In this document: in pieces, positions 27,113 through 36,408 of the stretch
Layout of the letters: the number at the start of each line of letters is the position of its first letter
Numbering within the stretch: the stretch's first letter is position 1
From: WHTI01 sp963826105
GTDB lineage: Bacteria > Actinomycetota > CADDZG01 > WHSQ01
NCBI GenBank assembly: GCA_963826105.1
Contig: CAWGWA010000016.1
Span: forward strand, 1-64,000
Direction: 5' to 3'
Length of the DNA stretch: 64,000 bases
Notes under the pieces: generated by a model
Databases searched by the model: none
Seen by the model: the letters and a program-made list of their open reading frames with translations, nothing else
What the model was told of the DNA's origin: nothing
Position numbers and translations under genes: made by a program

Positions 27113-28592
27113 TCACGCGAGGCCCCCTTCTAATGTCGGCTTCGCCACGGGGCCACCTTTAGCACTCGGGGTTCCCCGGTCTCGGAGGAAGAGTGCTGTG
27201 GCTCCGAGGAGGAAGACGGCGGCCCCGGCTCCCAGCTGCCCGATCACGCCGCCCGGAACCGAAACCACGACCACGCCCATAACGAGTGCGATCGCAGAGC
27301 CTTCGAGAATGCCGAGCGAGCGATAACGGAGCGGCTTGAGTGCCGGGATCATGAGCAGGGTGAGAACGGCTTCGGTGATCAGGGTTGAGTACACCGCTCC
27401 CATGAAGCCCCACAGGGGGATGAACACGAGATTCAGACCGAGGTTCACGGTCGCCGCGACGATCACCGCGGCGGTCCTTCTGCCCTGTCGGTCGATCGCA
27501 GTCAACACGTGCCCGGCGAGATTGTTCACGAAGCGCATCGGAAGGACCAAGGACAGAACCATCAGAGCGTGCGTCGCGGACGTGAAGTCGCTTCCGTAGG
27601 TCAGCTTCAAGATGGGCCCCGCCAACAGGAACAGTCCGGCCGCCATCGGGATGGACGCCATGAATAGAAGCCTCACGGAGGAGTTGAAGACCGAAATCAC
27701 CGCGGGGTGATCGGCGGACCCAGCCCGGGAAAGCACCGGATAAAGCGAGCCACCGAAGGATGAGGCGAAGATCGGAACCGTCAGGATGATCACGGAAACC
27801 GCTCCGTAGAGACCCACCTCGGAGGCGGGCCTCAGCGCCGCCAGCAGCACGACATCGAAGCGCATGTAAACCGCGGTGAAAGCGTATGAGGCGGCCATGG
27901 GGATCGAGGCCTTCAGCATCGGCTTCCAACCCGTCGGGATCCCAGCGGGGATGGAACGCTCCCCAGAGCTTGCGGTACAGCAGCAGACCGGCCACCAGGG
28001 CGGCGAGGCGTCCGAGGGCAAGGCCGCCCATGGCGCCGGCGACCCCCCATCCGAGGGCCAGGGCAACGGCAACGCCGACGACCGCGAAGGCGCCCTCGAT
28101 CGAGGTCGCCGCGGATTCGTATTCCATCTTCTCGGCCGCGTGGAACGACGCCCTCAGGACGAGCACGGGAGCGCTGAGGGCGATGTAGGCCGCCGCGCCG
28201 ATCAGGGCCTGGATCACCGGCGTATGAGCGCCCACGAGAAGCGGGGCTGCAACTAGTGCGACGGAGACGCCACCGGCGAGCAGACAGGCGAGCGTGAATG
28301 AGTTCTCCAGCGTTCTCCGGTCGCGGTGCCGGGCCATCTCGCGGATCATCAAGTAGTCCAGCCCGAAGACCGCTAGGAAGCTCACCGTACCGGCGAGGGT
28401 CCAGGACAACGAAAAGACGCCCATCCCCTCGGGGCCGAGAGCCCGAGCGACCATGACCGCGGCGAGCGCCTTGGAGCCACCCGCGAGGACCTGAGAGAGC
28501 ATCTGCGCGACGGAGTTCTTGACCACCCGACGCTTGGACAGTGACAACTTCGCAGGCTGCGAGTCGAGCACGGCCCCCACCGCGGTGCTCAC
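27113..28592 (-). CDS. MOP-superfamily oligosaccharide flippase, module A
   Basis: Wzx/MATE-like lipid-linked glycan flippase, about 490 residues and ~14 helices. N-terminal half: SLSKRRVVKNSVAQMLSQVL, GGSKALAAVMVARALGPEGM, VFSLSWTLAGTVSFLAVFGL and LRASFHAAEKMEYESAATS. The frame breaks near 27945 after FHPRWDP and resumes as TGWKPMLKASIPMAASYAF, MRFDVVLLAAL, EVGLYGAVSVIILTVPIFA, GSDFTSATHALMVLSLVLP and VNLGLNLVFIPLWGFMGA. It starts at GTG 28592, overlapping the dehydrogenase stop as GTGA. Strongly similar throughout to the module B flippase at 38,487; that intact match on both sides argues the break is a sequence error. Confidence 0.87.
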
Positions 28593-29923
28593 AGCCGGTG
28601 CACCTTCGCCTCGTCGGTATCGAACGAGGCAAGAACGTTGCGCGTGTCGAAGATGAGCTTCGAGGAGCCGATGATCTCCTCCCAGTCATAGCTGGAATGG
28701 TCCGTACAGATGACGACGCAATCGGCGCGCTCGAGTGCGGCGACCAGATCCGGCACCGACACCAACATGCGCGACGCGACCTTCACCGACGGGCAGTAGG
28801 GGTCGTGGTACGAAACCTCTGCGCCGCGCTCGGCGAAACGATCCATGACATCGACCGAGGCCGAGTTGCGAGCGTCCTCGATGTCCTTCTTGAACGCGGC
28901 ACCGATCACGAGGATCTTCTTGCCGTCGAGTTCGCCGTCCAGCAGCTCTGCGACCCTGTCGGCCACGAAACCGGGCATCGAGTCGTTGACCCTACGGGCG
29001 TCCTGCAACATCGACAGCGGCTTGCCGGCGACCTCGGCGCGCCACGCAAGGTAAACGGGGTCGACGGGGATGCAGTGACCACCGACTCCAGGGCCCGGGT
29101 AGAAGGGCGTGTAGCCGTAGGGCTTGGTGGCTGCGAGATCGATCGCTTCCCAGATGTCGACGCCCATGTCGCGGGCCACCTGGGCAAGTTCATTGACGAG
29201 TGCGATGTTGACGTCGCGGAAGGTGTTCTCGAGAAGCTTCGTGAACTCAGCGACCCGCGGAGACGATGCGGGGACTACGGTCCGCACGATGTTCCGGTAC
29301 AGCTCCTCGACGAGTGCCGCCGACCTGGGGCCGATACCGGAAACCAGCTTGGGGACATCCACAACGTCGAGACCGGACGAGGGGTCTACCCGCTCGGGTG
29401 AGAACCCGACGAAGAAGTCGACCTCTGCCTTGAATCCGGAGGCCTCGAGGACCGGGACGAGCATCCTCTCGGTGGTGTCGGGGATGACCGTGCTCTCGAG
29501 CACGACGATCATGCCCGGACGGATCTGCGGGATCAACGATTCCGCAGCCTCCATCACGAAGCGCTGGTCGGGCTCACCCTGGTTGAGGGGGGTGGGAACG
29601 CAGATCAGAACGATGTCGGGCGAGTTGAGGTGAGCCGCGTCGGTCGTCACTTCGAACCGGCCCGCGTCGATCAGTCCTCCGATGCTTGAGTCTGCGATGC
29701 AGTCGATGGGGCTGCGACCCTCCTTGAGGGCATCGATCTTGCTCTGGTCGAGATCGGCTCCGACGACATCGAAGCCAGCGTCTCCAAGGGCGACCGCGAG
29801 CGGCAGGCCGACGTAGCCGAGTCCGACAACGCCGACGCGTGCGGTCCGCGTGCGGATCCGCTCCATCGCGCCGGTTGAAGGGGCAACGATCCCTGTGCCC
29901 TCGAGTAGAGGCTCGACGTACAT
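28589..29923 (-). CDS. Nucleotide-sugar (UDP-sugar) 6-dehydrogenase
   Basis: Oxidises a UDP-hexose or UDP-N-acetylhexosamine to the uronic acid with two NAD. 444 residues. ARVGVVGLGYVGLPLAVALG is the Rossmann motif, then SPDIVLICVPTPLNQGEPD, VVLESTVIPDTTERMLVP, VGFSPERVDPSS, EFTKLLENTFRDVNIALVNE and the catalytic Cys in YPGPGVGGHCIPVDP. The C-terminal domain has KKILVIGAAFKKDIEDARNS and VSYHDPYCPSV. The SPERV and VGGHCIPVDP style fits the WecC/WbpA (UDP-HexNAc) branch rather than Ugd. Start ATG 29923 lies two bases after the propeller gene stop. Confidence 0.9.
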   Translation of the reverse strand: MYVEPLLEGTGIVAPSTGAMERIRTRTARVGVVGLGYVGLPLAVALGDAGFDVVGADLDQSKIDALKEGRSPIDCIADSSIGGLIDAGRFEVTTDAAHLNSPDIVLICVPTPLNQGEPDQRFVMEAAESLIPQIRPGMIVVLESTVIPDTTERMLVPVLEASGFKAEVDFFVGFSPERVDPSSGLDVVDVPKLVSGIGPRSAALVEELYRNIVRTVVPASSPRVAEFTKLLENTFRDVNIALVNELAQVARDMGVDIWEAIDLAATKPYGYTPFYPGPGVGGHCIPVDPVYLAWRAEVAGKPLSMLQDARRVNDSMPGFVADRVAELLDGELDGKKILVIGAAFKKDIEDARNSASVDVMDRFAERGAEVSYHDPYCPSVKVASRMLVSVPDLVAALERADCVVICTDHSSYDWEEIIGSSKLIFDTRNVLASFDTDEAKVHRL

Positions 29924-29925
29924 GA

Positions 29926-30849
29926 CTACCTCCACGCCGGTGCTAGAGCCGGCTTCTCGGTCAGGCGCCATCTCAGATCGCCGTTGGGAAGGGGCTTCCC
30001 ATCGGCCGAGTAGATGGCGAGGTGGTCGGTTGCCAGGAGCACGTAGCGCCCGTCCGGGGAGTAGACCGGGAAGCGGTCGACGGAGTCGCTACCGATGAGT
30101 GACTCGGCCTCTCCGGAGGCGATGTCGAGAGTGAACAGCTGCCAGATCTCGTCCTGCCGGGTCGAGGCGAAGACCAGCGTCGTCCCGTCGGGCGAGTAGC
30201 TCGGGAACATGTCTTCGTGGTCGCCTTCGGTCAGCATCTTGGTCTTGCCGCTGGCGAGATCCAGCGAGGCCAGGTGATAGGACTCGCCCTCGAGCTTGCG
30301 TGCGAACGCGACGGTCTCCCCGTCGGGCGACAGCGAGGGATAGACATCGTCGCTATCACCGGACGTGAGCTTCTCGAGCTCGCCGCCGGAGACGGGGATC
30401 GATGCCAGGTGCCATCTACCGCCCTCTCCAGCAGTGGTGGCGAAGATGATGCTCTTTCCGTCGCTAGTGAATGTCGGATAGTCGTTGGCGCTGAGGCCCG
30501 AGGTCAGCTTCTCGGCGTTCGACCCGTCGGCGTCGGCCACCCAGATGTGCGACCAGTCCTTCTCGTCGGTGGCGGAATAGGCGATCTTCGAACCATCTGG
30601 AGACCATGCCGGAGAGGTCACGTAAGCCCCGTCGACCGGGATCTCTGTGTCCTCGTTGGTGACGAGATCCTTCACGTACAGAGACGACGTGCCCACGCCC
30701 GTCTCACGGACGAACGCAACCGCCCCGTCGAGCTCACCCTCCGGCGCGATCTCCTCGCGGAGGCTCACCGGGCGGCGCTCGCCGGTCGGCTGGCAGGCGG
30801 TTCCGCCGACGAGCAGCACGAGGGAAAGAAGAAGGAGACCACGCTTCAT
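29926..30849 (-). CDS. TolB-like beta-propeller lipoprotein, module A
   Basis: 307 residues. MKRGLLLLSLVLLVGGTACQ is a lipoprotein signal with lipobox GTAC, so the protein is anchored outside the membrane. Directly after the Cys comes PTGERRPVSLRE, shared almost exactly with the module B paralogue. The rest is a propeller of WD40/TolB-like blades: SPAWSPDGSKIAYSA, YPTFTSDGKSIIFAT, YPSLSPDGETVAFAR, FPSYSPDGTTLVFASTR and FPVYSPDGRYVLLAT, and it closes RWRLTEKPALAPAWR. About five to six blades. A likely extracytoplasmic partner of the flippase or membrane transferase; the partner is unknown. Start codon overlaps the stop of the upstream GT2 as ATGA. Confidence 0.82.
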   Translation of the reverse strand: MKRGLLLLSLVLLVGGTACQPTGERRPVSLREEIAPEGELDGAVAFVRETGVGTSSLYVKDLVTNEDTEIPVDGAYVTSPAWSPDGSKIAYSATDEKDWSHIWVADADGSNAEKLTSGLSANDYPTFTSDGKSIIFATTAGEGGRWHLASIPVSGGELEKLTSGDSDDVYPSLSPDGETVAFARKLEGESYHLASLDLASGKTKMLTEGDHEDMFPSYSPDGTTLVFASTRQDEIWQLFTLDIASGEAESLIGSDSVDRFPVYSPDGRYVLLATDHLAIYSADGKPLPNGDLRWRLTEKPALAPAWR

Positions 30850-31823
30850 CGTGCGACCTCACTCATCCTCAGCCTGCGCGATTCGGCCATCACGGTCAGA
30901 CGCTCGAAGCGCATGGCGCAGATCTGCTCGGAGACGAGCCCCAAGCCGGTCAGCGACAGAGCGCTGGTGAAGAGGATCGTGGCGATGACCCAGCCGTTCG
31001 CCATCCCGAAGATCGACGCCCCGGCGGCCGCAAATGCGCCGACGAAGGGGAGTCCAGCCAGGGGAAGGAAGATCTTGATCGGCGAGTACAAGGTCGTGAT
31101 CTTGAACATGATGATGAAGAACTTGGCGCCGTCCCGGAAGATGCGGATCTTCGACTTCCCGACCCGCTTACGGACATCGATCGGCACGTACTTGACGGCG
31201 TAGCCGGCCCGCATCGAGGACAGGGTGATCGTCGTCGGGTAGCTGAAACCGTTGGGCAGCAGCGGGAGGAACTCTTCGGCGACCGTCCTGCGGACGACCC
31301 GGAAGCCGGACGTGAGGTCCTCAACCTTGCGACCCGTCATCCACGACGCCAGGCGGTTCCAGAAGCGGTTGGCGACCTTCCTGAGGAACGAAGCCTGACC
31401 CTTCGCGTTGCGAGCTCCGACAACCATGTCGAACGGGCCGGCATGCTCGATCAACTTCAGCACGTCCTCCGAAGTGTGCTGACCGTCGCCGTCCATGAAG
31501 CAGATGAATTCGCCGGTTGCGTTCCGGATACCGGTCTTGATGGCGGCACCGTTCCCACCGTTGACGGGCAGAGCGACAACCTTCGCTCCGGCGCGCTCCG
31601 CTTCCATCCTCGTGAGATCCGAGGAGCCGTCGTCGACCACGATGATCTCGGCCGAAGCGCCGAGCGTCTCGCGGACGTTGGCGACAACGTCACCGATCGC
31701 GTCGGCCTCGTTGAAGGCCGGGATCACGATCGAGAACTCCGGACGGGCACCACTCGGGTTCATGGACTCGTCCAACAGCGAGATGTCCGGAACCGGAGCC
31801 AGGTAGTCGTATCGCGGGGTCAT
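30846..31823 (-). CDS. Membrane-anchored GT2 polyprenyl-phosphate glycosyltransferase
   Basis: 325 residues. A DPM1/GtrB-like GT2: FSIVIPAFNEADAIGDVVAN, EIIVVDDGSSDLTR, NGGNGAAIKTGIRNATG, FICFMDGDGQHTSEDV (DxD), MVVGARNAKGQASF and VEDLTSGFRVVRR. Two C-terminal helices lie at about residues 245-300 (IKIFLPLAGLPFVGAFAAAG and WVIATILFTSALSLTGLGLV), with short cytoplasmic tail. Such enzymes load a sugar on undecaprenyl phosphate for use outside by a GT-C enzyme, here probably the adjacent 31,823 protein. Start ATG 31823 shares one base with the upstream stop. Confidence 0.88.
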   Translation of the reverse strand: MTPRYDYLAPVPDISLLDESMNPSGARPEFSIVIPAFNEADAIGDVVANVRETLGASAEIIVVDDGSSDLTRMEAERAGAKVVALPVNGGNGAAIKTGIRNATGEFICFMDGDGQHTSEDVLKLIEHAGPFDMVVGARNAKGQASFLRKVANRFWNRLASWMTGRKVEDLTSGFRVVRRTVAEEFLPLLPNGFSYPTTITLSSMRAGYAVKYVPIDVRKRVGKSKIRIFRDGAKFFIIMFKITTLYSPIKIFLPLAGLPFVGAFAAAGASIFGMANGWVIATILFTSALSLTGLGLVSEQICAMRFERLTVMAESRRLRMSEVAR

Positions 31824-34126
31824 TACTCAACACCTCCGAGGAAGGGGACGGCTGCGCCGTCGTTGAATAGTTCGCCCCGGTGCCACTTGTAGTCCTTGAA
31901 CTGCTTCGAGATGTCGGAGGCGTGGATGTCCGGCGTCCGCATGATCTCGTAGATACGGATCTTGTCGTCGTCGTAGAAGATGGTCATGTCGTCGTGGTAG
32001 CGGCGGTACGTCTCGGCCCAGCGAGCGACGATGGCCATGATCCGGCCGCGCTTCTCGTTGTCCCGGTAGTACTCGTCGGTCGCGCTCGAAGCGGGGACCT
32101 CGAAGCCGGGGAACGGGATCTTCTCGACCGAGACGAAGATCCGCTCGGTCGGGATCGGAAGCTGGTACGAGGGGTCGCGAGCGTCGTGCAGGCGGACGTC
32201 ACGGGCGAACACCCAGAGGTCGACGAGGAACGCCGAGCCCATGAGGCGCTGCCGCTGCTCGGGGATCCCGACCATCGTGTACGTGAAGCGCTCGAAATCG
32301 TCTTTGATCTGCTGTGTCTGGGTGACCATCGTCGAGTACTCGATGTACGAGACCCATGCGGTGGTCGGAGGGAACTTCTGTCCGAACATGAAGAGGCCTA
32401 AGGACCCCAGCACGAGCGTGATCGCCACGCTGAGACGCGCGATCCGCTTCGGGATGAACGCCGCGATGCCGGCGATACCGAGGCCGATCAAGATCGCGAT
32501 CCACGGACTTGCCGAGCCTTCGACGCGGCCGGCGTAGAAGTCGTCGAGCGGGAGCCAGCTGGCGTCGTAGAAGAGCAGGACCACCACGCCGAGGATCGCC
32601 AGAGCGATGAGCTGAGCCCCGAGGGCGCGAGCCTTCTTGACGAAGACGAGCCACAGGCCCCCGACGAAGCCGAGGACGACGCCGAGCATGGCCAGGCGGC
32701 TGACGCCGTTCTGACGGCTCTCGTGCGCGTTCCCGAGCTCGGGGTTGAGCTTGCCGTTCTCTTCCTCGGCGGCCTGCTCGGCCGCGGTTTGAACCGGGTT
32801 GAAGTTTGTTAGAGCTCCGTAGAATTGATGGCCGCTGACCAATCCCAGCGGGATATAGAGCATGCCGGCAAGCACCCCGGCAACCAGGACGCCGGACGCT
32901 CCTACGGCCCAACGGCGACGTCCCCCTCCCATCACGAATGCGGTGGCGAAGGCGCCGACGGTCGCGAACACGACGAAGACGGGGATCGGCACGGGGTGGG
33001 TCAGGGCCAGCACGACCCCGGCACAGCCGAGCGTCGCCAGGTGCCCGTAGTCCTTCTGAGACACGGCCCACACGGCGAACGGGATGGCGAGGAAGGTGAT
33101 GGCGATCGCCAGCTCCTGAGGAAGGGGGCCGAGCTGACGGTTGAACGGCTCGTGCCACTCGGGGCGGGTACCGAACAGACCGAAGGCTCCACCGGCGAGG
33201 ATCGCCGCACCCGGGTTACGGGTCAGGCGCAGGGTCGCGTAGAAGATCCCGAAGACCATCAGCATGCCGACGATCGGGCCCAGGAACCTGGTCACCTGAG
33301 CGGTGTCGACGAGGACCGAGAGCTTTCCAACGTAGGTGATGATCGACGGCATGCCCATCGGGTAGATGCCGTCGGGCCAGAGGTTGTTGACCGCGAGTCC
33401 CTTCGCCCACGTCATGTGGACATACGCGTCGGGAACGACCATGGCGTCGTTCTGCAGAACGATCTGCAGACGGAGCCAGAACGACTGGATCAATACGAAG
33501 ATCACCGGGACGGTGAACAGCAGGATCCCGGAGAGTGATGACACTCGGATCTGCACTCGTGCGGAACGAGTGGCCTTGGGAGGTGTCCCGACGCGGACCC
33601 TGTCGGCTTCGATGGCCCGCGGCGTCTGCCAGCGCGTCTCGGTCTCTTCGACCGGGTCGTCCCAGCGGATCTCGGAACGTGACCGGCGACGGAAGAGCTT
33701 GGGGGCGGTCATCGCAAGGGAGCCCCGCTCGCTGGTGTCGTCGTCATCCCAGGTTGCGTTGGGATCGACCGACCTGGTGCTGTGCTCGTCATGCGTTTCG
33801 ACCACCCTCGTGGCGGCCCGGTGCATAACGGAGAAAACGCTCCCCAGGTGGAAGCCGTTCTTCCGGAACCGTGTGAAGTAGAGCGCGACGATGGCGAAAC
33901 CGACGAGGGTTACCGTTTCGTAGAGACGAACGGCGGCCAGCACGTGGGTCACGACCAAGACGACCGCCATCCACCTGATGAAGTTGATGACGATCTCGTC
34001 GAGCCGGTTCCGAGCCGACTTCGGCCTGGGGAGGATGAATGCAGGGATCAGAACGAAACCCAGCATGAAAGACATGAGGACGAGGGTGAATGCGACCCCG
34101 TTATTGGTCATCGGACGGGCATCCAT
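31823..34126 (-). CDS. Large polytopic membrane protein, GT-C-like, module A
   Basis: 767 residues. Two N-terminal helices (GVAFTLVLMSFMLGFVLIPA, then an IRWMAVVLVVTHVLAAV helix), a cytoplasmic acidic linker (~residues 105-205), and about ten more helices. After the first of these a loop holds NDAMVVPDAYVHMTWAKGL and DGIYPMGMPSIITY, resembling the catalytic Asp loop of GT-C transferases. The segment TLRLTRNPGAAILAGG and the C-terminal extracytoplasmic domain (~residues 590-767) with FTYTMVGIPEQRQRLMG, YYRDNEKRGRIMAIVARWAE and MTIFYDDDKIRIYEI are conserved in the 40,976 paralogue. Family not certain: transferase or polymerase. ATG 34126 or 34111. Confidence 0.72.
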   Translation of the reverse strand: MDARPMTNNGVAFTLVLMSFMLGFVLIPAFILPRPKSARNRLDEIVINFIRWMAVVLVVTHVLAAVRLYETVTLVGFAIVALYFTRFRKNGFHLGSVFSVMHRAATRVVETHDEHSTRSVDPNATWDDDDTSERGSLAMTAPKLFRRRSRSEIRWDDPVEETETRWQTPRAIEADRVRVGTPPKATRSARVQIRVSSLSGILLFTVPVIFVLIQSFWLRLQIVLQNDAMVVPDAYVHMTWAKGLAVNNLWPDGIYPMGMPSIITYVGKLSVLVDTAQVTRFLGPIVGMLMVFGIFYATLRLTRNPGAAILAGGAFGLFGTRPEWHEPFNRQLGPLPQELAIAITFLAIPFAVWAVSQKDYGHLATLGCAGVVLALTHPVPIPVFVVFATVGAFATAFVMGGGRRRWAVGASGVLVAGVLAGMLYIPLGLVSGHQFYGALTNFNPVQTAAEQAAEEENGKLNPELGNAHESRQNGVSRLAMLGVVLGFVGGLWLVFVKKARALGAQLIALAILGVVVLLFYDASWLPLDDFYAGRVEGSASPWIAILIGLGIAGIAAFIPKRIARLSVAITLVLGSLGLFMFGQKFPPTTAWVSYIEYSTMVTQTQQIKDDFERFTYTMVGIPEQRQRLMGSAFLVDLWVFARDVRLHDARDPSYQLPIPTERIFVSVEKIPFPGFEVPASSATDEYYRDNEKRGRIMAIVARWAETYRRYHDDMTIFYDDDKIRIYEIMRTPDIHASDISKQFKDYKWHRGELFNDGAAVPFLGGVE

Positions 34127-34365
34127 TCGGACTTTTGGACTTCAGGGAGCCAGCTCCCCCGGTTGTTTTCCATAACTGTGTTTCGGCCTCTCGGTCGCTC
34201 CACTTCACGTCTTAGAGGCTACGGATGGCAGGTTCTGGGAACATCGGGCGTACGCAGGTAAGAAAGGCGCCCAACGTCCCAATTAATGCGGCCCTAAGGG
34301 TCCCGAGACGACCTCCATTAGGCCGAGGGATATGGCGTTAGGCCTACGTAAAAACTACGAGGGTC
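34127..34365. promoter_or_regulatory. Intergenic region upstream of module A
   Basis: About 240 bases, comparatively AT-rich. It should hold the promoter for the leftward module A operon. Seen: a TTAGGCC direct repeat (34318 and 34340), an AATTAATG stretch and a homopolymer TAAAAACTA. The deacetylase gene ends at its right edge. No coding frame and no clear terminator was recognised. Confidence 0.35.
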
Positions 34366-35203
34366 CTATCCGGTGACGCCGAACTCCGTGGCGATCGGGC
34401 CCCACGCGCCTTCGGCGAGGATCGTCTCGAGCTTGGGTATCGTCGAGTTCAACCGGGCATAGTGGACATACCGCTCCCACCCCTTTAGAGGGAGGCGGGG
34501 GTGCCCGGGGTCCAGTTCCCGGGGATGGAGGATCGCCATCGGTCTCAAGCCCCGGCCGACCATCCTCCGGAGCCCCAGGCGGATCAAGGGGCGCGGCACC
34601 AGGCGGAAGAAGGCACCCGAGAGGAACGGGATCCTGAAGCGTCCCAGGGGGTAGACGGCGGTGACGGGGACCCGCAGCAGCTCACCCACATGGTGAGGTT
34701 CGAGCACTGCCCCCGAGGTGCCGTAGAGGTTGGTCTTCACGGGGAACTCGCTGGAGTCGTAGCGGAACCCGCCCGCCCGCAGCTCCTCACAGAACCACGG
34801 CGTCCTGAGGTCGTCTACCGACCACGAGGGCGCCCGGAACCCCAGCGGTTGCTCGCCGGTGAGGTCCCCAAGGACCCCGGTCGCCTGTTTCAGCTGCTCG
34901 ACGAACCCCTCCCGGGTCATCCGGTAGATCAGGTCGTGGCTGTAGCTGTGCGAGGCGATCTCGTGCCCCGCCTCATGGAGCCGCCGGACCGCATCCGGGA
35001 TACTTCTCGGCGAACTCCCCCAGCACGAAGCAGGTGCTCTTCACACCCGCGGCTTCGGTGATGGCGATCCACCGGTCGGTATTCCGGTCCATCGCGTAAG
35101 CGGTTCCTGCCGCCAGCGAGCGCATCTCGTCCTCGCGCCCATCGAGTTGTTGGAAATTGGCGTGCTGCCAGTCCTCGACGTCGATCGTCAACAAGCCGTT
35201 CAC
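34366..35203 (-). CDS. CE4 polysaccharide deacetylase (NodB-like)
   Basis: Removes N-acetyl groups from a glycan. GTG 35203 begins MNGLLTIDVEDWQHANFQQL; LTIDVEDW is the metal-Asp motif of this subgroup, then VKSTCFVLGEFAEKYP. A one-base error near 34995 breaks the frame; downstream it continues GHEIASHSYSHDLIYRM with the HxxxH metal pair, FRAPSWSVDDLRTPWFCEEL, RYDSSEFPVKTNLYG and HPRELDPGHPRLPLKGWERY. About 280 residues. Deacetylation is typical of Pel- and PGA-type matrix polysaccharides, so this may be the modifying enzyme here. It is divergent from the ATP-grasp gene, 26 bases apart. Confidence 0.85.
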
Positions 35204-35229
35204 GAGGGCCCCCGTGCTAGCCTCACGCC

Positions 35230-36408
35230 GTGCCGTCGCTCCCGTTGCAGGGCCAAACCGTCGTCGTCACCGATGGGCTGTGGCGAAAGAGTCTGAGTGC
35301 GATCAGGTCCCTCGGTAAGGCGGGGGCCGAGGTCCACGTCACCGGCGATTCGATCTTCACCACCGGCTACTGGTCCCGGTATGCATCCCGGCGAGTACGC
35401 GCGACCGACCCGGCCCGGGACGCGGCTGCCTTCGAGAAGGCGCTGCTGGCTCATCTCGCGGGGCTCGATCGGACGGCGGTGCTCCTGCCGATGGAGGAAG
35501 CGACGATCAGGTGGCTGGCCGAGCGGGCGCCTGCGGTCGCCGAGCGCGCAAGCTTCCTCATCCCGGACGAGCACTCCCTGTCGGTCGCACTCGACAAAGG
35601 TAAGACGTTCGAGGTTGCGTCACAAGGAGGCATCCCGGCCCCCCACACCGATCTGCCGGAGGATCCCTCGGCCCTGACGCGCATCGTTGCGGATCTCGAG
35701 CCCGGGAGCTTCGTGGTCAAGCCGCGAGCCGGGTCGGGATCCACCGGGGTGGTCTACGGCGAAGCGCGCGACGAAGCCCGCTGGCGGGAGCACTGGGACC
35801 GCCACGGACCGATGGTGGTCCAGGAGAGGGTGCCGGCCGCCGGGCGAGCGGTCGGGGTCGCGTGCCTCTTCGATGCCTCCGGAACCCTGAAGGCACGTTT
35901 CACCCACCAACGCCTGAAGCAGTACCCGGTGGGGGGCGGGCCGAGCACCGACCGGGAGAGCATCCACGAACCCCAACTCGAGGCGTGGAGCGAAACCCTG
36001 CTCCGATCGCTCGACTGGCGAGGGATCGCGATGGTGGAGTGGAAGCAGGACCCGGTGAGCGGAGAGTTCCGCCTGCTCGAGATCAACCCACGCTTCTGGG
36101 GCAGCCTCGAGTTGGCGGTCCGCGCGGGCATCGACTTCCCCACCCTTTACGCGCTCGCGGCGCTGGGAGAAGAGGTTCCTGAAGCGTTCGATTACGCCGA
36201 TCACGTTCGGTGCCGGTGGATGATGCCGGGAGACATCCTGCGCTTCCTGTCCGACAAGGACCGGGAATCGCCGCGGCGTTTCCTCAAGGGGTCACTGGGA
36301 CTCGCGGAGGAATGGGACCGTCGCGATAAACGAGGAGCGCTGGCGACCGTGATCTGTACCGCGGCTCTGGCTCTTAACCCACGATACTGGCGCTACCTGC
36401 GACGCTGA
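35230..36408 (+). CDS. ATP-grasp ligase, substrate unknown
   Basis: 392 residues starting at GTG 35230 with MPSLPLQGQTVVVTDGLWRK. The ATP-grasp fold shows DEHSLSVALDKGKTFEVASQ, GSFVVKPRAGSGSTGVVYGE (ATP-binding Lys and Gly loop), GPMVVQERVPAAGRAVGVAC and a metal site GEFRLLEINPRFWGSLELA. C-terminal region DHVRCRWMMPGDILRFLS is family-specific. ATP-grasp proteins of this type join an amine or carboxylate group to a small molecule or carbohydrate. Placed in the glycan island, it may add an amino-acid-like substituent; the sequence does not settle it. Its 3' end overlaps the convergent fusion gene by 35 bases. Confidence 0.75.
   Translation: MPSLPLQGQTVVVTDGLWRKSLSAIRSLGKAGAEVHVTGDSIFTTGYWSRYASRRVRATDPARDAAAFEKALLAHLAGLDRTAVLLPMEEATIRWLAERAPAVAERASFLIPDEHSLSVALDKGKTFEVASQGGIPAPHTDLPEDPSALTRIVADLEPGSFVVKPRAGSGSTGVVYGEARDEARWREHWDRHGPMVVQERVPAAGRAVGVACLFDASGTLKARFTHQRLKQYPVGGGPSTDRESIHEPQLEAWSETLLRSLDWRGIAMVEWKQDPVSGEFRLLEINPRFWGSLELAVRAGIDFPTLYALAALGEEVPEAFDYADHVRCRWMMPGDILRFLSDKDRESPRRFLKGSLGLAEEWDRRDKRGALATVICTAALALNPRYWRYLRR

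Noticed and set aside
34127..34365. Riboswitch or small RNA upstream of module A
   Set aside because: Only a TTAGGCC pair and AT-rich patches; no stem structure of a known class could be drawn with confidence.
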